A stretch of 64,000 bases of DNA from Eumeta japonica. Its lineage: Eukaryota; Arthropoda; Insecta; Lepidoptera; Psychidae. The translations under genes were made by a program, and so were the position numbers. Of this stretch, positions 55,921-64,000 are shown piece after piece (positions within the stretch are counted from its first letter, which is position 1; each line of letters opens with the position of its first letter). The DNA lies in NCBI GenBank assembly GCA_005406025.1, contig BGZK01001275.1, positions 1 through 64,000 on the forward strand. Direction: 5' to 3'. The notes under the pieces are model-generated. The model had not been told where the DNA came from, searched no databases, and saw nothing but the letters and a program-made list of their open reading frames with translations.

Positions 55921-57206
55921 AGCTGCTCAGACGCAAACTGCCTTGATGCACGGGTGAAAGAGAAAATAATGATGCAATTGTCTATATAGAGGTCGCGCTT
56001 TAATTCCATATGCGGATTTTTGTTTAATATTACAATAATCTGTACGTAATGTTTACTGAAGTACGATACATACTATTATAAAAATCTATATAAAAAAAAA
56101 CTTGTGTGGTGAACTTTTCCCGCAACTAGTATTCTTGAGCAATGGCTCACTTCTCTTTAATTGTTGTGGTATTACTATGAAATTACCCATCACAACTTAC
56201 GATGTTAGAGAACGCGACAAATTTATTGCACTGCAGATACGAGCAGGGAACCCGGTACGACGTGCTTCGCATGCGCACGTGTCTTTACATAATGGGCATT
56301 ATCTACCTACTGTGAATAGTGACATTACACACTTGGTAACACATCCCGCTGCACGCCAATGCCACCGCTGATACCTGATATTATCGCACTTTATCATTTT
56401 TTAGATACACGCAAACCAAATCAGGCGTTTTATATTCAATAAAAGTAACCTTATTAAATATTAAATTCATATGTTTTAAATGATAATATTTATCGAAATA
56501 GTAGGTATTTTGATAAAATTCCATTGAGTTTTAGACCTTTCATGTTCATTTTAATAATCGTTATTTCTATTAAAGGATCAAAGACTAAAAATAAAATTTT
56601 GTTAATACCAAGAAACCTTCAATTTTATTAGAAGTAAAGCGAGTTAAAATCAAATAAATTTATCAAGCCCATAGTTTGCATCCTTGCTTGCTTCTTACCC
56701 AGAGTCCGCCTGACAGCGTTATCGAGGCCAATTAAAGCCTTATAAACTTTATTAAAGTTAGACGCCCCGTGATTCTGGTGAACATCTGAAATTTTCTCTT
56801 TGGCTCTATCGTTATCAGCTGAAATCTCGCCATCATCATCCACGTAGAAACGACCGTCATTTGACCTAAAACTACTCCCTTACAAAGTTCACAAGAACGA
56901 GTGCTTATTAAACGTTTAAATGCGTAAGGGAACGTCAAAAACCATAACATTTTATTAAGCTGTTAACAACCATGTAGTAATTAAATTTTAATTTGACGAG
57001 TTACGTTTAACATTGTGATTTAAATGAATTTACTGTTACTGTTTTTTTAGAGGTGTTTTTCGTTCCGATAACTTGTAACGGTCAATCGGTGACGGCGCAC
57101 TCGACGAGCACGAACCCGACCGCCGCCGGCGCAACTAGTCGTCGATGAATAATTGAGGAAAGTAACATAAATAGCTCTGTGATATAAGAACAATACGATT
57201 GCAATT
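55921..57206. other. A+T-rich sequence, nothing identified
   Basis: Frames at 56102-56371 and 56628-56950 have no recognisable domains. A small GC patch at 57085-57135 (ACCGCCGCCGGCGC) precedes the MITE. Confidence 0.4.
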
Positions 57207-57379
57207 TACAGTACAACGCACGAAACTTTGCCGCCGCTGTGAAGTTCGTCACGAAAGCGTCGCAACGGCGTAAAATAGGAACGCGGCGGAGAAAAAGGAA
57301 GGGTGGGGGAGCGTAATATCTGCGTAGTATATATATATATATAATTCGCAGCCAATTCAGAGCGGCAAAGTTTCGTGCG
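57207..57379. mobile_element. MITE family 'TACAGTAC', copy 3, right tip diverged
   Basis: Left end TACAGTACAACGCACGAAAC with CTTTGCCGC; right arm GCGGCAAAGTTTCGTGC (about 57362-57378) is a perfect 17-bp complement of GCACGAAACTTTGCCGC. The interior is inverted relative to copy 1 (GTCGCAACGGCGTAAAATAG) and contains a short TA run (57331-57343). The outer 10 bp of the right end are replaced by GTCTCTCGG. Confidence 0.72.
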
Positions 57380-59245
57380 TCTCTCGGAAGCGATGGCCAC
57401 TGCACGGATATCGCTTTGGTTAGAACTACGTTTTGCAAAAAATTTCAGGTTGTGTTTTAATAATTTCAAGTAAGAAAGAAACAAGGTGAAATTCACTCCG
57501 ATCTCCCATGTTCAACACACAGATAATAATCGAGAAGATGAGTCGCGTGGGAAGGGGAATAAGTGTCAAGGCACGATCGCGCACGCGCATTTCGAACTCC
57601 CCAAGCTCAGGAAACGGTCGCGTATGGCAGCAAGTTTGCTATTTTCAGTCCAAAATTGACTTGGCTGTAAGAAGGCCCGAGTTACGAGCCCCATTCACAT
57701 GGAAGTGGGAGTATTATAATTTTCGCTTCTACGTTTCAAGCGAGGATCGAGACAAACCGCTGGCTTAAATAGTACTCGTGTACCGTACCTACTTTATTGT
57801 CTCGCTGTCGATCATCAAATATTTTGATTTGTTACGATTCGATATTTAGCTGGCGTTTCTTGGCCGTTTTTTGTATACGTATTATTTTAACTCCTTATTT
57901 TAAATACTCATATCGTGTTTTTTCAAGTCCACCTGCAATACAAATACTATATAAATTTTCGGCATCTGAATTTATAATTTTACATTATTAGATGTACCGA
58001 ACCATGCCGCCAGCGATGTATAAAATCGTAGACGGGACCAAGGATTGGCCCTTAACCCTCCGTCATGTATAGATTAATTGTCGGTCATAATAAATATACT
58101 AAACCGATAACATGGCATGTTAATGACGTGCGTTCAGATGAATCGCAAACCATTTAACGTCCCAAATTTTATAAAGCCCCCGATCTCTAACCGAGCTGAT
58201 AAAATATTTTCAATTTTGCATGAACTAAACATAATAATCCCAAGGACCGTTTACTTTTAAGCGACGACATCATAAATAAATATAATAATTGTAGAATACC
58301 GACGTGGAAATTGGGATGGTGACGTGATCAAGATCGGGATCAAAATCTGTATCTGAATTGAAACTGGACGGGGAATGAGATTTTTCCCAAGGTTAGAATT
58401 TGAAACAAATGTTAAGGTCTAAACTTAAATTCCTCAAAATATATCGAAAGAGGAATTGACCTAGGTTGAGTTAAGAAAAACTCTTAAGGTACGTTAGACC
58501 AGAGCAATCGGAACTCATCTCGTGTTCCGGGTCAGTGTCGTGTAACAATAGCTCTCAATGAAAAGTTGCGCAAACGCAGACAAGTCTACGTGCACCGTGA
58601 ACGCATAACTAAATATGAACGATATTACTCATAATTAACGAAACGAGGGTTGCTACAGGTCAATTTTTCATGTATCCAGAGTTAATTTTACATTTATATT
58701 ATGTGATAATTATAATATATCGCTTACAAACAATCATCACGGAATGTTTATGAGACTTGAGGAAGGTAAATAAGTATTTAATAATACCAAGGTCTATAAT
58801 TAAACTTTCCTCTTAGGATAAACGCCACAATATGAAGCGGAAACTAAAATATTGAAACAATTTCTTCGTTCAATGTTCCAAAATTAGATGTGTGGCGTAA
58901 TCGTAGAGTCGCGTCGATTTCACGCTGTATGAGTCTCGTAGTATTTTACTTTCGTATGCGTGTACTGAACAGGAACATCGCTGATTGAGTATTTTTTTTT
59001 TCAATATACCCTTTATCAATTTAAGTATTTTTTCAAAATGTATGTCGATAGACGATACCATAATTGCACTCACAAATGACTTTTAAACAAGAACGCTTGA
59101 ATATTAAAATTTTGTGAATTCTAAAATATTTTATGAGATGAAACTAAATAATGGTAGTATTCATATTTATTTTAGTAGCTCAGTTATGAGACAATCGGTA
59201 TGGTTATAGCTGAATTCGGTTCTTGCGGACTTGCTCATTGCACCA
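57380..59245. other. Mixed A+T-rich sequence, no gene supported
   Basis: An 86-codon plus frame at 57508-57768 has no recognised domain. At 58295-58390 GATC-rich words (GTGATCAAGATCGGGATCAA) resemble the degenerate repeat family. Nothing else can be supported. Confidence 0.4.
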
Positions 59246-59370
59246 GCGGGCCTAGCATGACGCCCTAGACAAGAGTCTCTCTATAGGACTGTCCTTGTCG
59301 CGCTAAAGTGATGAGCGAACGGGACAGTCCTATAGAGAGACTCTTGTCTAAGGCGTCATGCTAGACCCGC
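59246..59370. repeat. Near-perfect 49-bp inverted repeat (MITE-like hairpin)
   Basis: Arms 59246-59294 and 59322-59370 are reverse complements at 47 of 49 positions, around a 27-base loop that is itself partly self-complementary (CGCTAAAG...GAGCG). The left end GCGGGCCTAGCATGACGCC, with CCA in front, matches the smaller foldback at 48844-48902. A transcript would form a nearly uninterrupted 49-bp duplex, so it is a possible source of endogenous small interfering RNA. No coding content, and the target duplication is unclear. Confidence 0.85.
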
Positions 59371-60800
59371 AATTATCACCATAGCCTAGAATAGACGCCA
59401 CTATAATGTGAGTTAATATTTATTGATCACTCAATGCGCCGTGTCAACGTAAGAGAAGGTATGTTTCAAGTTAGCCGTCTAAAAGGTCATAATATAATTT
59501 ATATTCCAAAATTTGACAAATGGGGGAACATTTGACAACAACTTTAAATTCTATCTATATCTATTCATATTTATAGTTTAAAATAAAAGTATGATTGTCG
59601 TAATATTAGTATTTATCATAATCCGAAATGCGTTCTGAAAACATGCCAATAGTAATTCCTAAATCTTCACTCAAGCAAATCGCTACCTTTTTATGGTGAA
59701 TGTCCTTCTGTGAAATAAAAATTATCCAACGTTTCGATTTCCACATCATAAAAAGCCACAATACACTTTTGTTTTAACAAAAAGGTGATAACAAAACTTT
59801 TACGAGTTTCATTCTGTTATGATAACTTTTGAAACTGAGCCAAACGCCCCTTACACTATTCGTCCACAATAGGTATACGCACAAATATAAGGGCCTGGTA
59901 TTTATTTTGCTTCATATATCGTACATAAATATAACAATCAAAACAATCCCATTATACAAACTCTTCGTGTGTAAAAATGCAGGTTATTTGTCGAACACTT
60001 TCTAAATAGATTAAGTTCAATTGACGCTAAATAAACATCTTTTCTGAATCTCTAGTTAAAATAAATCTTGCGATACCCGTTTCAGGTAAACATCGCTTGT
60101 AACGAAAGCTCTATCACTCGTACGCACCACGTTTATAATGAAAACATGCATACACCGCTCGTTATAAAATATAATATGTTTATTTGACTTAGCTGCGGTT
60201 TTTGCGTGTTGACGCTGTAATATTAATGTTTTGGAGAAACCCGCCATCAATAATGTTACCAAAATAACAAGTTACCCCGAGTCTTCTACGATTGGACGTC
60301 GATTTGGATATAAAATTTGTATGAGCTTAGAAAAACTAGTTAACAATTTTAAGTAGCTCATTAGTTCCTGGGTGCTGCTACTTGCGGAGAGGTAGGTGTT
60401 TTTGAGGTTTTCGCGGCAATTTTTGTAAGTTTATAATTTCACATATAAATTTTATCCTTTCATAGCTATAGTACTAGATGTTGTTCTAAGTTTTTGTCAC
60501 TTCTGTAGTTATGTTATATAAAAAATACAAAACAGAAAATTATCAAGTTTTTTTTCGTTCAACGATTTCCATTTTCTTTTTATTCGTCTTAAATTCGTTT
60601 AAATCGTCTTCCTTCAATAATTTCATATTCAAGTGTGAACCTTCTGTATTGACGTACTTTGACTAGTGTGGCTTCAAATATTATTTGCATATTGCAAACC
60701 GGATCAGCAGTCACCGTTCTAGATGAACGTGCCAATATTGAAAATTCATGTATCATTAAATATGGTTTGTGAAGTAACAAATGGCTCGTTCGCACAATTC
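59371..60800. other. A+T-rich sequence, nothing identified
   Basis: No domain, repeat or RNA signal that I can support. Confidence 0.45.
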
Positions 60801-61760
60801 GTTTTTAGCCTACTCCCGTCTGCAGTCGAAATTTGACCGGCGGCCGACATTTCGCCAGTCGGCGCGGCTCATTAGCCACGAGGACGACCGACGACTCGGG
60901 TCGATAACGAGAATCGTGACGAAGACGTTACGATATTTACACATTTTAAGTTTATGATCAAATCTGTTTTCATACAACCTAACAATATAGGTACCTCACG
61001 AATCTAAACATTTTGTCTATCATCAGCCTCGATCTCTTATTTTTTTTTTTTGTTGTCAATCAATTGCACGGTGACGATAGCGACCCACCGTAATCAGAAT
61101 AACTCCACGTGCCGTGATACGTTTTCACCGTACGTGTCAGCACTCGGTTTTTGCTAAACTTACTAGTTGCCGTTATCGTCGTGATATGCATTACAAAGAC
61201 GAGCGCGCCGGGTCGCTTTCCGCTACTGTAAGTCACCGTGAGCCGCGGCCGTGCGCCACCCTTTCTGTCTTATCTACGTATCGCTTTCGACATCGCTTCG
61301 CGCGAGATATCGCACGCCCCGGCGTTATCGTATCGCTCGATGCGATGACTAATAAGGACAGTTTACGAACGCAGGGACGGCGAAAACATGTTCTCGCGCT
61401 GCGTAACAATTAACATCAATTCGTGCATTACGTAGCGCATACTCGTTCTGCTCGCGAGCTTTTAGACACGAGTTCTCGGCCGCTAATGATATATAAAGTG
61501 TAGCGTGCGCGTAGTCGCGGCGGGCGGGGCCGGGGCGGCGGGCGGGCTTGGCCCCCTTTCTCTGCGCCGGGCGCGGGCCCGCACCCGGCGATGACCGTGT
61601 GACGCAATTGCCGGAAATTCTTCTTATTCACACATTTCATTATACATACGAAATCCGCGGACGACCCGTCCGCGGCGCGGCGTGCTGGCGAGCCCGCGCT
61701 CCCGCACGCGGCCGCCGGCCTTGGACCGCCCGCTCCAGCAATTTGTGGCGCGAATCACTA
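60801..61760. promoter_or_regulatory. GC/CpG-rich island cluster 3
   Basis: GC-rich segments at 60825-60905 (GGCGGCCGACATTTCGCCAG), 61195-61330 and 61500-61740 (GGCGGGCGGGGCCGGGGCGG and CGCACGCGGCCGCCGGCC). CG dinucleotides are frequent, unlike the rest of the window. ACACGTGCCGTG-like and E-box CACGTG words occur near 61107. Frames on both strands are Arg/Ala/Pro-rich and give no domain. Likely regulatory or 5' untranslated DNA of an unidentified gene. Confidence 0.3.
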
Positions 61761-62689
61761 GACGGCCGTCGTAGAGCTCCGTTATACACTCGCTATCGCT
61801 TGCTATTTTCCTATCCTGTCCTATGGTGATTGTTGACTAATAAAATCTATAGCTGTCGGTCATTAACGACCCTAAATCCGCCGTGTACATCTTTAATGTG
61901 GCTATAAAAATCAAGGAATGTACTCGTAACATTGACTAATACCCCAGTAGGAATTATCAAGTTTCATCTCGATCAAAACTAGAAGCTGGTCAGCAATATC
62001 AAGCAAATAACTAGAAATACGCGCTAGAAACATAAACACTGCTACACCGACGTTTTGTGTACATTATGCGTGTGCGTATTCATACGGTAAGTAACCTATA
62101 ATAAGAATAAATGCAATAAACAAATATTATAAAACACAGAAAATGAATGTTATAAGTAATGTAAATTAGTGTGGATATGTATTTATGTGTGTAAATAATT
62201 ATATATAAGGATGGATGTAATAAAAATGTAAACAATAAATAACTTCACATTATTATGAAAAACGCCTTTATTTTGACCAATCAATGATAACGACTATTGC
62301 TTATTTTTGTAGTCCCAAAACATCAAATTTAAAAGCAATAGTTGTAAAAGCCCCCTTGCTTTATTGGATCTATAACGATTTCTAGGCTGTAAATCAATAT
62401 TACATTGACAAGTTACTCATTTAAATCAAATTGATCAATCAGAAATTGGACCACGAAACAAAAAGTCGATTTCAACTAGAGTAGCACATAATAATTGAGT
62501 CACGACTGTACATAATCTATTACTTTTATCATCATTTATTTCTGTCAACATGAATTATCCCCTAATATTGTTATCGATGATACATCAATCCACATATTAT
62601 CTATCTGCATCGGGTAAACATTAGTGTGATGATTCACCACGTATATGATAATACTTCAAGATTACGCTATCTTAACTCGGTCAGTCACA
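61761..62689. other. A+T-rich sequence, nothing identified
   Basis: No feature that I can support. Confidence 0.45.
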
Positions 62690-63260
62690 ATAATTACCGG
62701 GAATCGGCGATCGTAGATCGCGCCGCCAATAAAACAATAATTGCGTAGCCGCCGTGTGCCGCACGATCGGAATTCGGTTCGAGGCCGAGCGGCCTAACCG
62801 CCGAAATTAATCGCTCACTCTGGGCCGCTCTTCGACGTACTACGGCCGATCTCGAGGTCTTCTCAGTGGAAAACCGTCGAGAGCACCGTGACTCGCGTCG
62901 ATCGGACGCACGGGCGATATCGAAAATGTACAGGGCGAAGTCCGAACAATAACGCCAGCTCGACACTGACCCGCCGCAGTCGGCGCTCAAAATACACGCG
63001 CGCCCGCTGCGCCTCGCGGACGTCTTCTCGGAAAATTAAAAGCTGAACAGCTTTGAAAGCGCACACGCCGCAACGACTGTCCTGTTACGGTGCGGCGTGA
63101 GGTGCACCATCGCCGGTGGCGTTTACGGCGACGGAGTTCGAGTGCATACCTTTAGGAAAATGAAATGCATACAGGGTGCAGGAAATACAGTGCGAGTTGC
63201 TGCACCGATTTTCCGATTCCGAAGCGTCGTGCACATAGCGTGCGGGACGACTGCGAACGT
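62690..63260. promoter_or_regulatory. GC/CpG-rich island 4, about 570 bp
   Basis: The longest continuous CpG-rich stretch. It begins with a TAAT-containing segment (ACAATAATTACCGGGAATCG, and GCCAATAAAACAATAATTGC near 62730) followed by dense CG words. On the minus strand GGTCAGTGTCG (about 62965) is an initiator-like match. The 98-codon and 67-codon minus frames overlap in different frames and lack domains. Best reading is a promoter or enhancer region, direction unknown. Confidence 0.3.
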
Positions 63261-64000
63261 AAATACCGAGACAAGTATCTTCGTGCGTCTTCATTAACAC
63301 TTGAGTATTTGTCGGGTGTCGAAATATAAAGACTAATAACTGTGCCCTCGGCAATTAGGGAGCGTCCGCCTCCGTGCTCGTACAACGCGTCAGGACCGAC
63401 GTACCGGCACCTCGTTAGCATGTCTGACTGCCCTGTTCTTATAAGCTCATGATCGCTAATTATAATATATGTGTAGTTACTTTTCAGGTATATGTTACCT
63501 ATTATGTTGTTTACTTGATTCATAAAATATTTATTAAATTCCTAATAAGCATTATTTTATTTCATGTAGGTAAGGACTTAAATATATGTCATTTTTAGAG
63601 AGATATTTATATTTCTCGCCCAATAAAGATGGGTTCGTCCTTTATAAGTTAGAAGCATTGTTATACCCGTGGACTTTGTATTCCAACCAGAACATGTGGT
63701 TATTCTGTACTTAAATGTCCTTATTCAATAGTGTCACCTACTAATATTAAAGGAAGATCATAATCTGTAGTCTGAGGGCATGCAAACACTACTGTTTTAT
63801 GAAAACTCTAAACTGCGGTGGACTTGCAGCCTGTCGTATTCGGCACTAATTGCGAGACATGAACGAACACCGAGTACATCTACTGTCTTTTTACTGCCTT
63901 ACATTCTTCTTTTCTATAATTAATTAATAATTCATAAAATACGAGAGCTAGTTTTCGGTTATTCGTATTGGTTATTACAGATGTGTGTTTGAATGTCGGA
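63261..64000. other. Window end, no gene supported
   Basis: Moderately GC-rich to about 63430, then A+T-rich. A 123-codon minus frame (63152-63523) has no recognisable domain and overlaps the CpG-rich stretch. Confidence 0.4.

Noticed and set aside
55593..55989. Arg/Ala/Gly/Pro-rich frames of 102 and 70 codons on opposite strands
   Set aside because: They are open because of extreme GC content, overlap on both strands and contain no recognisable domain.
61548..61829. 93-codon plus frame and overlapping 70-codon minus frame
   Set aside because: Same GC-driven openness in a CpG-rich island, with no domain and no good start context.
62694..63523. Series of minus-strand frames of 67-123 codons
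   Set aside because: They overlap one another in different frames within CpG-rich DNA, and none has a recognisable domain.

Overview
The window looks like nuclear DNA from an insect, most likely a moth or butterfly (Lepidoptera). It is strongly A+T-rich, bacterial-style gene packing is absent, and the longest open frames belong to transposons. Several repeat types that I recall as widespread in lepidopteran genomes are present: a GGAATCGGGATCG-like degenerate repeat, RTE-like tails ending in ACATCGTGACA then TATATA, a GGAGTCGGTGTC inverted repeat, and mariner and piggyBac elements. Taxon assignment rests on recall of these repeats, not on a search.

No host protein-coding gene can be supported. 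The DNA reads as intergenic or long-intron sequence filled with transposon remains. The clearest feature is a complete piggyBac-superfamily element (28,623-30,994). It has TTAA target duplications, perfect 16-bp terminal inverted repeats and a full-length transposase on the minus strand carrying all three catalytic aspartates and the C-terminal Cys/His domain, but broken by three frameshifts.

Layout. 0-10 kb: an imperfect hairpin, a coding relic, a modular A+T-rich repeat block (1.2-2.4 kb), an 800-bp interspersed repeat (4.2-5.0 kb), a decayed non-LTR retrotransposon (5.7-7.9 kb), and three inverted-repeat elements at 9.2-9.95 kb, one of them a textbook hAT-type MITE. 10-28 kb: mostly featureless A+T-rich DNA with a 492-bp MITE at 15.2 kb, a 50-bp palindrome at 17.4 kb, assorted repeats and a second non-LTR relic (22.9-23.6 kb). 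28.6-31 kb: piggyBac. 31.4-40.2 kb: a third non-LTR relic, three mariner relics, a BEL/Pao integrase relic and a second 800-bp repeat copy. 40.44-40.72 kb: a GC-rich block with an initiator-like TCAGT and a good splice donor, the best candidate for a host promoter and first exon. 42-52 kb: tandem duplications, MITEs, a fourth mariner relic, a miRNA-like hairpin and a second modular repeat block. 53-63.4 kb: GC/CpG-rich islands at about 53.6, 55.7, 61 and 63 kb separated by A+T-rich DNA. They look like regulatory or first-exon sequence near an unseen gene.

The recurring theme is inverted-repeat DNA: at least twelve hairpins or MITEs, two of which (9,657-9,705 and 46,678-46,748) could fold like small-RNA precursors. 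I found no evidence of a previously undescribed multi-gene system; the unusual features are structural and transposon-derived.
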